Positions 24,660 to 33,985 of a stretch of 64,000 nt of DNA are shown here, in pieces. The stretch spans positions 1,116,001-1,180,000 of the forward strand of contig NZ_OZ244111.1 of the NCBI RefSeq assembly GCF_965215655.1, written 5' to 3'. The DNA comes from Nioella sp965215655 (lineage in GTDB: Bacteria > Pseudomonadota > Alphaproteobacteria > Rhodobacterales > Rhodobacteraceae). Made by a program: the position numbers and the translations under genes. The stretch's first letter is position 1. Every line of letters starts with the position of its first letter. The notes beneath the pieces were generated by a model. That model saw only the letters and a list, made by a program, of their open reading frames with translations. It was not told where the DNA came from and did not search any database.

Positions 24660-26639
24660 TCAGCGTTGATCGGGCGCAATCGCGTCCGCGGCGAGGCTTG
24701 CAACGACCTCGTCCAGTGTCACGACCGAAGTCTGCTTTTCCCCAAGGCGGCGCAGGGTGACGGTGCGGTCCTCGACCTCCTTGCGGCCAATGGCGAGGAT
24801 CACCGGCACCTTGCCCACGGAATGTTCGCGGACCTTGTAGTTGATCTTCTCGTTGCGGATATCGGCCTCGGCCCGCACGCCCTGCGCGGTCAGGGCTGCT
24901 ACGACCTCCTGCACGTAGTCATCGGCCTCGGACACGATGGAAGCGACAACCACCTGACGCGGGGCCAGCCAGAAGGGCAGCTTGCCTTCCCAGTTCTCGA
25001 TCAAAATGCCGATGAAACGCTCGAAAGACCCAAGGCAGGCCCGGTGCAGCATGAAGGGCCGGTGCTTGGCCCCGTCCTCACCGGTGTAATTCGCATCCAG
25101 CCGCTCGGGCAGGTTCGGGTCCACCTGGAACGTGCCGCATTGCCAAACCCGGCCAATCGCGTCGGTCAGGTAGAAGTCGAGCTTCGGCCCGTAAAAGGCC
25201 CCGTCGCCTGGTTCCAGCGTATAGTCGCGGCCAACGGCCTTGATCGCGTTTTCCAGCGCGCCTTCGACATAGTCCCAGCTTTCATCGCTGCCGACGCGCT
25301 TTTCGGGGCGAGTGGCGAATCGGATTTCAAACTCGGGGAAGCCGAGTTCCTCATAGACATTGGCGAGGAAGTCGATGAACCGCGCGCATTCCTCCTGGAT
25401 CTGATCCTCGGTGCAGAAGATATGCGCGTCATCCTGGGTAAAGCCGCGCACCCGCATGATCCCGTGCAATGCGCCTGACGGCTCGAACCGCGCGCAGGAG
25501 CCGAATTCCGCCAGACGCAGCGGCAGATCGCGATAGCTTTTCTGGCCCTGGTTGAAGACCTGCACATGACAGGGGCAGTTCATGGGTTTCAGCGCATTGA
25601 TCCGCGTTTCGGCGCGGTTCTTGGCGGACGCATCGTCATTCTCGCCGTCGCGGCTTTCATCCACTTCGACGATGAACATGTGATGCTGGTATTTCTCCCA
25701 GTGGCCCGAGGCTTCCCACAGCTTGCGGTCCACGACCTGCGGCGTGTTGATCTCTCGGTAGCCGCCGGCGCGCTGCTTGCGGCGCATGTAGTCCTGAAGC
25801 GTGGTGTAGATGGTCCAGCCGCCCGGATGCCAGAAGACCTGACCGGGCGCTTCTTCCTGCATGTGGAAGAGGTTCATTTCGCGGCCAAGCTTGCGGTGGT
25901 CGCGCTTGGCGGCCTCCTCCAGCATGGTCAGATGGGCCTTGAGGTCGTTCTTGTTGCGGAAGGCCACGCCGTAAATCCGCTGCAACATGGCGCGATTGCT
26001 GTCGCCGCGCCAATAGGCGCCCGCGACGCTCATCAGTTTGAAGGCATCCGCCGGAACCTGGCCAGTATGCTGCAGATGCGGGCCACGGCAGAGATCCTGC
26101 CAATGCCCGTGCCAGTACATGCGCAGGGGTTCGCTGCCGGGAATGGCCTCGATCAGCTCGACCTTGTAGGGCTCGTTATTGGCCGCGTAGAACTTGACCG
26201 CGCGGTCACGGTCCCAGATCTCGGTGGTCACGGGGTCGCGGCGGTTGATGATCTCGCGCATCTTGGCTTCGATCTGGCCGAGGTCTTCGGGGGTGAAGGG
26301 CTCTTCCCGGTCGAAATCGTAATACCAGCCGTTGTCGATGACCGGGCCGATGGTGACCTTCACATCGGGCCAGATCTCCTGCACCGCACGGGCCATGATA
26401 TGGGCGCAGTCATGGCGAATGAGTTCCAGGGCCTGCGCGTCGTCCTGCATGGTGTGAATGGCGATGGAGGCGTCTTGCTCGATCGGCCATTGCAGGTCCC
26501 AATGCGCACCGTTCACGGTGGCGGAGATGGCCTTCTTGGCCAGTGAGTTTGAGATGCCGGCGGCCACATCGGCAGGCGTCACGCCAGCCGCGTAGTCACG
26601 GGAATTACCATCGGGGAAAGTCAGGGAAATCTGGGCCAT
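24660..26639 (-). CDS. thrS: threonyl-tRNA synthetase
   Basis: Class II synthetase of 659 residues: N-terminal TGS domain (MAQISLTFPDGNSRDYAAGVTP), the editing domain with the HDCAHIMARAVQEIWPD zinc-site sequence, catalytic core with MNCPCHVQVFNQ (zinc Cys) and RFEPSGALHGIMRVRGFTQDDAHIFC, and the anticodon-binding C-terminal domain. Start at 26639 gives the expected TGS domain; the earlier ATG adds low-complexity residues. Confidence 0.97.
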   Translation of the reverse strand: MAQISLTFPDGNSRDYAAGVTPADVAAGISNSLAKKAISATVNGAHWDLQWPIEQDASIAIHTMQDDAQALELIRHDCAHIMARAVQEIWPDVKVTIGPVIDNGWYYDFDREEPFTPEDLGQIEAKMREIINRRDPVTTEIWDRDRAVKFYAANNEPYKVELIEAIPGSEPLRMYWHGHWQDLCRGPHLQHTGQVPADAFKLMSVAGAYWRGDSNRAMLQRIYGVAFRNKNDLKAHLTMLEEAAKRDHRKLGREMNLFHMQEEAPGQVFWHPGGWTIYTTLQDYMRRKQRAGGYREINTPQVVDRKLWEASGHWEKYQHHMFIVEVDESRDGENDDASAKNRAETRINALKPMNCPCHVQVFNQGQKSYRDLPLRLAEFGSCARFEPSGALHGIMRVRGFTQDDAHIFCTEDQIQEECARFIDFLANVYEELGFPEFEIRFATRPEKRVGSDESWDYVEGALENAIKAVGRDYTLEPGDGAFYGPKLDFYLTDAIGRVWQCGTFQVDPNLPERLDANYTGEDGAKHRPFMLHRACLGSFERFIGILIENWEGKLPFWLAPRQVVVASIVSEADDYVQEVVAALTAQGVRAEADIRNEKINYKVREHSVGKVPVILAIGRKEVEDRTVTLRRLGEKQTSVVTLDEVVASLAADAIAPDQR

Positions 26640-26944
26640 CTGGCACAAGCTCCTCGTCGGTTTGGCGCCCACGGAACGCCCGGTTGCGGGTATATGGTTT
26701 CGGTGGGCAGAGGTGACGCCTGGCGCGGCGCGTGTCAAGGGCGGATGCACCTGTCCGGCCTGAACCCGTTCCCGTGGCGTTAACCTTAACCCCGTCTGTT
26801 AACGTTAAGGGGGTAGGAGTGGTCCTTGCTTGACGCAATGTCACCCCGATCCAAGGCCACCATTTCGCTGGAGTGGGGCCATAATTTCTTGTTCCCAAGC
26901 CGCGCCACGGGCAAAACCATGGGCAAAGAGGAGGCAACCGGACC
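26640..26944. other. spacer with a TTAA dyad between thrS and a hydrolase gene
   Basis: 305 bases holding promoters for two divergent genes. At 26780-26808 two TTAA pairs with 6-base steps (TTAACCTTAA and TTAACGTTAA) form a dyad, with CCTTAAC and GTTAAGG as inverted arms. Spacing does not fit the CtrA box TTAA-N7-TTAA. No thrS leader structure was recognised. Confidence 0.45.
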
Positions 26945-27691
26945 ATGACCCCACATACGCTGACCACCAAACAGGGCCGCAGAATTGCCTTTCACCAGAC
27001 CGCTGGAGCCGGTCCGGGGGTGGTGTTTCTAGGCGGGCTCAAATCCGACATGCAGGGTAGCAAGGCGCTGCATCTGGAGGCCTGGGCCAAGCGCACGGGC
27101 CGCGCCTTCCTGCGGTTCGACTATTCCGGGCATGGCGAAAGCTCTGGCACCTTCGCCGAGGGCTGTATCGGCGATTGGGCCGAGGATGCCGAGGCCGCGA
27201 TCCTGACGCTGACGGAAGGCCCGCAGATCCTCGTTGGATCCTCCATGGGTGGATGGCAGGCCCTGCTATTCGCTCGCAAGCACCCGGAATTGGTGGCGGG
27301 TCTGGTGGGCATCGCCGCCGCGCCCGACTTCACCGAGGACGGGATGTGGGATAGCTGGTCAGATGCCCAAAAGGCCGAGATGGACCAGACCGGACAGGTT
27401 GCTCTGCCCTCTGACTACGGTGAGCCCTATATCATCACGAAACGCATGATCGAGGATGGCCGCCAGCAACTGGTCCTGCGCAGCCCGCTGACCGTCAATG
27501 CCCCGGTGCGGCTGCTGCAAGGCACGGCGGATGAGGATGTAGACATGTCCGTCGCGCTGCGCCTGCTGGATCATGTGGAAGGCCCTGATATCCGGCTGGA
27601 ACTGGTCAAAGGGGCGGACCATCGCTTTTCCGATGACTATTGCCTGTCGCGGATCGAGACGGCCATCGAGGATGTGCTGACCCATGTTTAG
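26945..27691 (+). CDS. alpha/beta hydrolase (ABHD10-like)
   Basis: 248-residue serine hydrolase. Nucleophile elbow GSSMGG (Ser near residue 100), oxyanion-side VVFLGGLKSDMQGSKA, and a C-terminal catalytic His in GADHRFSD. FDYSGHGESSG is typical of the ABHD10/acyl-protein thioesterase group. The gene ends inside the start of the next hydrolase gene (8-base overlap), so the two are co-translated. Confidence 0.88.
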   Translation: MTPHTLTTKQGRRIAFHQTAGAGPGVVFLGGLKSDMQGSKALHLEAWAKRTGRAFLRFDYSGHGESSGTFAEGCIGDWAEDAEAAILTLTEGPQILVGSSMGGWQALLFARKHPELVAGLVGIAAAPDFTEDGMWDSWSDAQKAEMDQTGQVALPSDYGEPYIITKRMIEDGRQQLVLRSPLTVNAPVRLLQGTADEDVDMSVALRLLDHVEGPDIRLELVKGADHRFSDDYCLSRIETAIEDVLTHV

Positions 27692-28667
27692 ACTTTTGAA
27701 ACGGCTTGTCCTGTCCCTTGTCTTGGTGGTGGTTCTGGCGGCTGGATTGCTGCTGCTTGGCCCGCGCGAGCGCATCGAACGGGGTGCGCCTGTGTCCATT
27801 GAGGGCAGGGGTGTTGCAGAGGTTCTGGCCGCGCGCGAGGCGGCGTTGGACGATATCACCCCCGGCGCAGAGGCGCGGGTGATCTGGGCCAGTGAACCGG
27901 GCACCCAAACCCCGCTGTCGATCCTCTATCTGCATGGCTTCTCCGCCACCTCGGAAGAAATCAGGCCGGTGCCCGACAATGTGGCCGAAGCGCTGGGCGC
28001 GAACCTGATCTATGCGCGCCTGACCGGGCATGGGCGTGGTGGGGAGGCGCTGGCAGCGGCGACGGCCAGTCAGTGGGCCAATGATGCGGCGCTGTTTCTC
28101 GATCTGGCCCGCGCGGCGGGCGAGCGGGTGCTGATCATGGGCACCTCGACCGGGGCGACGCTGGCCAGCTATGCCATGACCGAGCCCGACATGGCTGCGG
28201 ATGTGGCGGGCCTCGTGATGGTGTCGCCGAATTTCCGGGTCGTGAACCCGTCGGCGGTGATCACCGAACTGGCCTTTGCCCGCCGGATCGTGCCGCTGCT
28301 GGCAGGCGAGGAACGGGCCTGGGACGCCCTGAACGAGGGACATGGGCGTTACTGGACCACGCGCTACGGCACCGATGTGTTGACCAGCCTCGGCACCCTG
28401 ATGAGAGAAACGAGAGCACGCGACTACAGCGGCGTTTCAGCCCCGGTTCTGGCGATTTTCTCCGACAATGACCGCGTGGTATCGGCTGCGGCGACACGCG
28501 ACTTTCTGGCCGGATGGGGCGGTGCGGTGACCTTGGCCCCGCAAGACCTGCCGGAAACAGGAGCGGACCCGTTTTTTCATGTCATTGCGGGCGATATCCT
28601 CAGTCCCGCGATGACGGGGCCGGTGACGGATGTCATTCTTGAATGGGCTGACGCAACGCTCCCTTGA
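27684..28667 (+). CDS. membrane-anchored alpha/beta hydrolase
   Basis: 327 residues with an N-terminal membrane anchor (about 6-27, LVLSLVLVVVLAAGLLLLG). The hydrolase domain has ILYLHGFSATSEEIRPVPDNVAEAL and a nucleophile in MGTSTGATLASY, ending with a His in PFFHVIAGDIL. The active face would be periplasmic if the anchor is a signal anchor. Substrate unknown (lipase/esterase class). Confidence 0.85.
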   Translation: MFRLLKRLVLSLVLVVVLAAGLLLLGPRERIERGAPVSIEGRGVAEVLAAREAALDDITPGAEARVIWASEPGTQTPLSILYLHGFSATSEEIRPVPDNVAEALGANLIYARLTGHGRGGEALAAATASQWANDAALFLDLARAAGERVLIMGTSTGATLASYAMTEPDMAADVAGLVMVSPNFRVVNPSAVITELAFARRIVPLLAGEERAWDALNEGHGRYWTTRYGTDVLTSLGTLMRETRARDYSGVSAPVLAIFSDNDRVVSAAATRDFLAGWGGAVTLAPQDLPETGADPFFHVIAGDILSPAMTGPVTDVILEWADATLP

Positions 28668-28759
28668 GTCGCCAGCCGCGCTTGGGCATCGCAAAACGGT
28701 TGCCCAAAGGCGGGGGCTCTGCAACTCTGTCGGAAAGTGTTTTCAGACAGGGGTGTTTC

Positions 28760-29350
28760 ATGGGCTTTCTCAAACCGATTTTCACAGGCCTGAGCGTGCT
28801 TGCGCTGGCCGGACCTGCCATGGCGCAGGATTGGGGCATTCAGTCGGACTTTTCCCAGGGTTGGTTCTTCGCGGGCACCGGGACCGAGGGTGGCCCGATC
28901 AGCTTCAATTGTGCGGGCCATTATCCGTCTGCGGACTGGTCCTATGGCGAGGGCGGCGGGCCCTATGACCCCTATATCATCCATGTGTCGATGACCGAGG
29001 CGCTTGGCCCCATTGATTGGAGCCAGCCGGACGCCGGACGCCGGTCCGATGTGATCTTTTCCATCGGCGGGCTTGGCTATCAGTTTCCTCAGGTTCAGTG
29101 GAACGAGATGGTCGGTGATTGGGGTGTGGTGATTTCCATGGGCGATCCTTTGATCACGGCTCTGCTGGCTGGCGGGCCGAGCGAGCTTTGGGCCGGAGAT
29201 CGGCGAATCGCGCAACTGTCCGGGACGGGTCTTTCGGAAAACCTTGCACAGGCCATCCGGTTTTGTGACGACCATTGGGCCGCCATGGGTGTCGGGGTGC
29301 CCCAGCATGCCGCGCAGACCGTCATGACCCTGAGAGGACAGGGAGGATAA
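28760..29350 (+). CDS. secreted protein of unknown function
   Basis: 196 residues with a signal peptide ending AMAQD (cleavage about residue 22). The mature part has two cysteines (CAGHYPSADW and FCDDHWA) and is rich in Gly and Trp; no family recognised. Start at 28760 is chosen because the signal peptide begins there; the frame opens earlier without one. The preceding hydrolase gene ends 92 bases before it and another starts 24 bases after it. Confidence 0.6.
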   Translation: MGFLKPIFTGLSVLALAGPAMAQDWGIQSDFSQGWFFAGTGTEGGPISFNCAGHYPSADWSYGEGGGPYDPYIIHVSMTEALGPIDWSQPDAGRRSDVIFSIGGLGYQFPQVQWNEMVGDWGVVISMGDPLITALLAGGPSELWAGDRRIAQLSGTGLSENLAQAIRFCDDHWAAMGVGVPQHAAQTVMTLRGQGG

Positions 29351-29374
29351 GATCGGTTCAGTGAAATTGTAACG

Positions 29375-30067
29375 ATGGATCCTGTTGTTTTCATTCCGGG
29401 TTTCATGTCTGACGCGCGGGCGTTCCGGCATCAGATCGAGGCCCTGTCGTTGGCTCGTCCGGTTCAGATCGCCTCGCTTGCCGGATCCGATTCTGTGCGC
29501 GAGATGGCCAGCCTTGCCTTGCAGGGATTGCCGCAACGCTGTGCGCTGGTCGGCCATTCCCTTGGCGGGATGGTGGCGATGGAACTGGCCCGCCTCGCGC
29601 CGGACAGGGTCACGCGGCTGGTGCTGATCTCGACCGATGCGTTGTCGGAATTGCCGGGCGTCGCGGCGGCGCGCGATACGATGATTGCGCGGGCGCGGGC
29701 GGGTCGGCTTGCAGATGCGATGGCCGAGGCGCTGCCATCGGGGGCTTTGGCGCCCGGGACCGGTCGTGCCGGGGTTCTGGATATTGTCCGGCAGATGGCG
29801 GAACGGGCCGGCGTGGATGCCTTTCACGCCCAATCCCGCGCGATGCAGCGCCGCCCGGATCAGCAAGGAACGCTGCGCCGCCTGCCTGTGCCGACGCTCG
29901 TCGTCTGCGGCGCGCATGATCGTCTGTTTCCGGCCCGCAGGCACGAGGTGATGGCCGGGTTGCTGCCGCAAGGGCGGCTGGTGGTGCTGGAAGAGGCGGG
30001 GCATCTGCCGATGCTGGAGCAGCCCGAGGAGGTCACCGATTTGCTGGATCGGATGCTGAGGGCCTGA
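29375..30067 (+). CDS. alpha/beta hydrolase
   Basis: 230-residue soluble serine hydrolase with FIPGFMSDARAFRHQIEAL, nucleophile motif GHSLGGMVAMELA, Asp in CGAHDRLFPARRH and His in EAGHLPMLEQPEEV. Third hydrolase in a row on this strand. It converges on the DUF6151-like gene with 3 bases between stops. Confidence 0.88.
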   Translation: MDPVVFIPGFMSDARAFRHQIEALSLARPVQIASLAGSDSVREMASLALQGLPQRCALVGHSLGGMVAMELARLAPDRVTRLVLISTDALSELPGVAAARDTMIARARAGRLADAMAEALPSGALAPGTGRAGVLDIVRQMAERAGVDAFHAQSRAMQRRPDQQGTLRRLPVPTLVVCGAHDRLFPARRHEVMAGLLPQGRLVVLEEAGHLPMLEQPEEVTDLLDRMLRA

Positions 30068-30070
30068 GCG

Positions 30071-30628
30071 CTAGTCCACCCTCGGGGCAAGCACCGGCGC
30101 GTTGATCGGGCTGCCATCGGGTTTGAAGAACGGGTTCTGTTTGCCCCTTCGTCCCAGCTTTGCGGCGAGGGTGCGTTTTACAAAGCGCCAGATGACCCGG
30201 CCGCCATTCTGGTGGCGCTGCTTGCCGTTTGGGCCAGTGACGAAGCCATGGGCGATGACAGGGCCAAGGGGCGCGGGATCGGACAGGTTGCCCGTCAGAA
30301 TGCCCGCGAAGGGCAGCGAAGGGGAGCCGAAGGTGTTGATCATCGGCGTATCGCAACATTGCGCCGTCCAGCGAAACAGGCCCTTTGGCGACAGCTGAAC
30401 CGGGATCAGCCGGTCGGCGCCCGTGGCGATCTCGATCCGGTCCGGGGTGGTCTGCCATAGGTCGACGCCGCCCGCAGCCGCGTCGCCCAGACCCGAAAGC
30501 TGCATCGCGCGGGCGCAGGAATTGCAGTGGCAGACGACATGTGTGCCCTCTTGCGGGCGCACATCATGCAGGATGCCGGTGACGGTGCCGCAGCGGCAGG
30601 CGAAGGGAATATCTGCGCCTGCCGTCAT
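30071..30628 (-). CDS. DUF6151/GFA-like zinc-binding protein
   Basis: 185-residue protein with FACRCGTVTG and VVCHCNSCARAMQLSG, the cysteine pattern of glutathione-dependent formaldehyde-activating enzyme (GFA) relatives, and a third pair in QCCDTPM. Start chosen at 30628 (MTAGADIPFACRCG). It ends next to the hydrolase gene and follows phaZ by four bases, so it is probably transcribed with phaZ. Confidence 0.75.
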   Translation of the reverse strand: MTAGADIPFACRCGTVTGILHDVRPQEGTHVVCHCNSCARAMQLSGLGDAAAGGVDLWQTTPDRIEIATGADRLIPVQLSPKGLFRWTAQCCDTPMINTFGSPSLPFAGILTGNLSDPAPLGPVIAHGFVTGPNGKQRHQNGGRVIWRFVKRTLAAKLGRRGKQNPFFKPDGSPINAPVLAPRVD

Positions 30629-30632
30629 GGGA

Positions 30633-31907
30633 CTATTCGGCGGCCGTGGTGACGGCGCTGACCGGGGTCTTGGGAACATCGCAATTGGCGTCGATGAAGT
30701 TCAGCACCAGCGGGCGAATATTTGTACGCCAGCTTTTCCCGGCGAAGATGCCGTAGTGCCCGGCGTTCGGTTCCAGGTAGTTGGCCTTCTTCGATTCCGG
30801 CAGGCCGGTGCAAAGCCGCAGCGCAGCGACACATTGACCGGGGGCCGAGATATCGTCCTTGCCGCCCTCGACCGTTTTGACCGCGACGGTGGTGATCTTG
30901 CCCAGATCGACCTGTTTGCCTGCGACGGTGAAGCGATTCTGTGCGATCTCCAGCCCTTTGAAGATGCGTTCGACGGTAGACAGGTAGAACTCCGCCGTCA
31001 TGTCCATCACGGCGAGGTATTCGTCGTAGAAGCGGTTGTGCTTGTCGTGATCCGAGGCTTCGCCCTTGGCGACGGCAAGGATCTGGTTGGAGAACGCCTT
31101 GGCGTGTTTTTCCGCGTTCATCGCCATGAAGGAGCTGAGCTGCTGAAGACCGGGATACACCATCCGGCCCGCGCCCATGTATTTGAAACCGACGCGCTGA
31201 ACGACATGGCGTTCCAGCGTGCCCATGGTGATGCGGTTGCCGAAATCGGTGACGTCGGTTGCGGCGGCATCGGGGTCGATCGGGCCGCCGATCAGGGTCA
31301 GCGTGCGGGGCTGCGCGTCGGGGTCTTCCTCGGCCAGATAGGCTGTCGCGGCCAGCGCGAGGGGCGCAGGCTGACAGACCGCGATCACATGGGTATCTGG
31401 CCCCATTTCGCGCAGGAAATCAACGAGGTAGAGCGTATAATCCTCGATATCGAACTTGCCTTCCGAAACCGGAATGTCGCGCGCATTGTGCCAGTCGGTA
31501 ATGTAGACATCACAGTCGGGCAGCAGGCTGACCACGGTAGAGCGGAGCAGCGTAGCGTAGTGGCCCGACATTGGCGCAACCAGCAGAACCTTGCGGCCCG
31601 TGGGCGCGCGGCCCTGCACCTTGAATCGGATCAGGTCGCCAAAGGGGCGGGGCATCACGCATTCGATATCGACAAGATGGTCGCGGCCATCGGTGCCGGG
31701 AATGGAATGGATGTTCCAGTCGGGCTTCGCGATCATCCGTTCGAAGCTGCGTTCCATGACCTCGCCCCAGGCGGCGGTCAGCTTGATCATCGGATTCGGG
31801 ATCAACCCGAGCTGGGGGTAGCCGCACATCGCGCGCGCGGTGGACCCGAGCCACTGGTTGGTCACTCGGATCGATTCCATCATGTCGTAAGTAAGAAGAT
31901 GTTTCAT
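30633..31907 (-). CDS. phaZ: intracellular poly(3-hydroxyalkanoate) depolymerase
   Basis: 424-residue hydrolase that mobilises PHA granules. The lipase-like box reads VCQPA (Cys178 as nucleophile), as in Ralstonia-type PhaZa1, rather than GxSxG. A catalytic His is likely in LEPNAGHYGIFAG. The start has a good GCAGGAG site upstream. It is divergent from phaC, sharing a 160-base control region. Confidence 0.93.
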   Translation of the reverse strand: MKHLLTYDMMESIRVTNQWLGSTARAMCGYPQLGLIPNPMIKLTAAWGEVMERSFERMIAKPDWNIHSIPGTDGRDHLVDIECVMPRPFGDLIRFKVQGRAPTGRKVLLVAPMSGHYATLLRSTVVSLLPDCDVYITDWHNARDIPVSEGKFDIEDYTLYLVDFLREMGPDTHVIAVCQPAPLALAATAYLAEEDPDAQPRTLTLIGGPIDPDAAATDVTDFGNRITMGTLERHVVQRVGFKYMGAGRMVYPGLQQLSSFMAMNAEKHAKAFSNQILAVAKGEASDHDKHNRFYDEYLAVMDMTAEFYLSTVERIFKGLEIAQNRFTVAGKQVDLGKITTVAVKTVEGGKDDISAPGQCVAALRLCTGLPESKKANYLEPNAGHYGIFAGKSWRTNIRPLVLNFIDANCDVPKTPVSAVTTAAE

Positions 31908-31999
31908 CGCGCTGTGACTCCTGCAAAACTGAGGAACGACCGGTCCATCTGGACCCGGATCATTTCGTCGCTTTGCCCCCTCACCCTGGCAAGGCTTAT

Positions 32000-32011
32000 A
32001 TGCACATGCAG
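32000..32011. promoter_or_regulatory. probable PhaR operator in the phaZ/phaC control region
   Basis: ATGCACATGCAG matches the CTGC-N3/4-GCAG pattern seen at the other PHA promoters, with one mismatch and a 4-base gap. It lies between divergent phaZ and phaC, close to the phaC start. Confidence 0.45.
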
Positions 32012-32067
32012 CATTGAGAGGGCAAAATCAAGTCATGGCACAGCACGCAGACGGAGGAGACAGCGAC

Positions 32068-33849
32068 ATGGGGGACAATCTTGAACGCCTCAATGCGAAT
32101 CTCGCGAAGATGGAGGAGCTGTCCAAACGGATGGTGGCCGCCCTCGGTCAGAAGGATCTGACGACCGAACCGGGCATGTCCGGGCCGGGGCAGGATCTGT
32201 ACATGAAAGCGGGGTCGGCCTTTTTCAACGAGATGATGACCAACCCCACCAAGCTGATGGGCCAGCAGGTGGCCTATTGGTCCAAGGCGGTCGAGAATTT
32301 CATCGAAACGCAGCAGGCGCTGGCCTCGGGCCAGTTCGAGATGCCGGAGGATGACGAAGACGCCCCCAAGGACAAACGCTTTGCCAATCCCATGTGGCGC
32401 ACCCATCCCTATTTCCGCTTCGTGCGCAAACAGTACGAGCTGAATTCGCAGGCGATCGAACAATCCATGGCCGAGCTGGAGGGGCTGGACGAGAAGGAAA
32501 AGAGCCGGGTGGAGTTCTTTTCCCGCCAGATCATCGACCTCTTTGCGCCGACGAATTACCTCGCCACCAATCCCGACGCGCTGCAAAAGGCCATCGACAC
32601 GGATGGGCAGAGCCTTGTGGACGGGCTGGAAAACCTTGTCCGCGACATCGAGGCCAACAAGGGTGAGCTGCTGCCGACCCTGTCGGACCCCAATGCCTTC
32701 AAGGTCGGTGAAAACATCGGCACCGCAGAAGGCAAGGTCGTGTTCCGCAACCGGATGATGGAGGTGATCCAGTACGCGCCCAAGACCGACACGGTCTATC
32801 GCACGCCTTTGGTGATTTTCCCGCCCTGGATCAACAAGTTCTACATCATGGACCTCAAGCCCCAGAACTCGCTGATCCGCTGGATCGTCGAGCAGGGCTA
32901 TACGCTGTTTGTCGTGAGCTGGGTGAACCCAGATGCCAGCTACGCCGAGGTCGGGCTGGAGGATTATATCGAGGAAGGATATCTTCAGGCGGTCGAGGTC
33001 GCCAAGGAGATCACCGGCGAGAAACAGGTCAATGCCGTGGGCTATTGCATTGCGGGCACGACCCTGTCGGCCACGCTGGCGCTGATGCAAAAACGCGGCG
33101 ACAAGTCGATCAAATCGGCCACCTTCTTTACCACGCTCACCGATTTCAGCGATCAGGGGGAGTTTACCGTCTTCCTGCAGGATGATTTCGTCGACGCGAT
33201 TGAACGGCAAGTCACCGAGAAGGGCATCCTCGACAGTTTCTTCATGTCCAAGACCATGAGCTTTCTGCGGTCGAACGATCTGGTCTACGGCCCCGCCGTG
33301 CGCAGCTACATGATGGGCGAAGCGCCGCCCGCCTTCGACCTGCTCTACTGGAATGGCGACAGCACCAACCTGCCCGGCCGGATGGTCAAACAGTACCTGC
33401 GCCAGCTTTGCCAAGGCAATGAACTGGCCGAGGGGGGCTTCAAGATTCTGGGTGAAACGGTCAGCATCCGCGACATCAAGCTGCCGGTCTGTTCCGTCGG
33501 CACCAAGACCGACCATATTGCGCCGTGGAAGAACTGCTATCGCGGTTTTTCGCAGTTCGGCAGCCGCGACAAGACCTTCATCATGTCCGAGTCGGGCCAT
33601 ATCGCCGGCATCATCAATCCACCCTCCAAGAAGAAATACGGCCACTTCCTGAATCCCAAGGTCAAAGGCACCGCGGACGAGTGGCTGGAGGGTGCGGATT
33701 TCCATGAGGGCTCGTGGTGGCCTGTGTGGGAAGAGTGGTTGCAACGCCGGTCAGGGGCGCAGGTTCCCGCCCGCGAACCGGGTGAGTCGGGCCATGAAAC
33801 ACTTGGCGATGCGCCTGGAACCTATGTTCTGGTGACGACAAAGGGCTGA
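32068..33849 (+). CDS. phaC: class I poly(3-hydroxyalkanoate) synthase
   Basis: Polymerises 3-hydroxyacyl-CoA at the granule surface (593 residues). The nucleophile motif reads GYCIAGT (Cys327), a variant of the usual GYCxGGT; Asp and His are plausible in SVGTKTDHIAPW and SESGHIAGI. The start at 32068 is favoured by GGAGGA at 32053-32058, with 9 bases spacing; an in-frame ATG at 32035 would add 11 residues. phaP follows after 136 bases. Confidence 0.95.
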   Translation: MGDNLERLNANLAKMEELSKRMVAALGQKDLTTEPGMSGPGQDLYMKAGSAFFNEMMTNPTKLMGQQVAYWSKAVENFIETQQALASGQFEMPEDDEDAPKDKRFANPMWRTHPYFRFVRKQYELNSQAIEQSMAELEGLDEKEKSRVEFFSRQIIDLFAPTNYLATNPDALQKAIDTDGQSLVDGLENLVRDIEANKGELLPTLSDPNAFKVGENIGTAEGKVVFRNRMMEVIQYAPKTDTVYRTPLVIFPPWINKFYIMDLKPQNSLIRWIVEQGYTLFVVSWVNPDASYAEVGLEDYIEEGYLQAVEVAKEITGEKQVNAVGYCIAGTTLSATLALMQKRGDKSIKSATFFTTLTDFSDQGEFTVFLQDDFVDAIERQVTEKGILDSFFMSKTMSFLRSNDLVYGPAVRSYMMGEAPPAFDLLYWNGDSTNLPGRMVKQYLRQLCQGNELAEGGFKILGETVSIRDIKLPVCSVGTKTDHIAPWKNCYRGFSQFGSRDKTFIMSESGHIAGIINPPSKKKYGHFLNPKVKGTADEWLEGADFHEGSWWPVWEEWLQRRSGAQVPAREPGESGHETLGDAPGTYVLVTTKG

Positions 33850-33875
33850 TTTCCAAGGGGTTTGTGAATATTTTG

Positions 33876-33886
33876 CTGCGGCGCAG
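33876..33886. promoter_or_regulatory. PhaR operator 1 upstream of phaP
   Basis: Perfect palindrome CTGC-GGC-GCAG, the form of operator bound by PhaR in Paracoccus-type systems. About 110 bases before the phaP start. Confidence 0.65.
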
Positions 33887-33902
33887 AAAAAGACTTGATT
33901 TG

Positions 33903-33913
33903 CTGCGCCGCAG
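33903..33913. promoter_or_regulatory. PhaR operator 2 upstream of phaP
   Basis: CTGC-GCC-GCAG, 27 bases (centre to centre) from the first site. Two sites may allow cooperative repression of the phasin gene. Confidence 0.65.
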
Positions 33914-33985
33914 CATGCATATTCTTTCGCAGACGCAGAATTCAAACCCTACCGTCCCCGAGCGGGACAAACAGGAGACAGACCC

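Noticed and set aside
31996..33744. 582-residue frame on the minus strand
   Set aside because: Antisense shadow of phaC.
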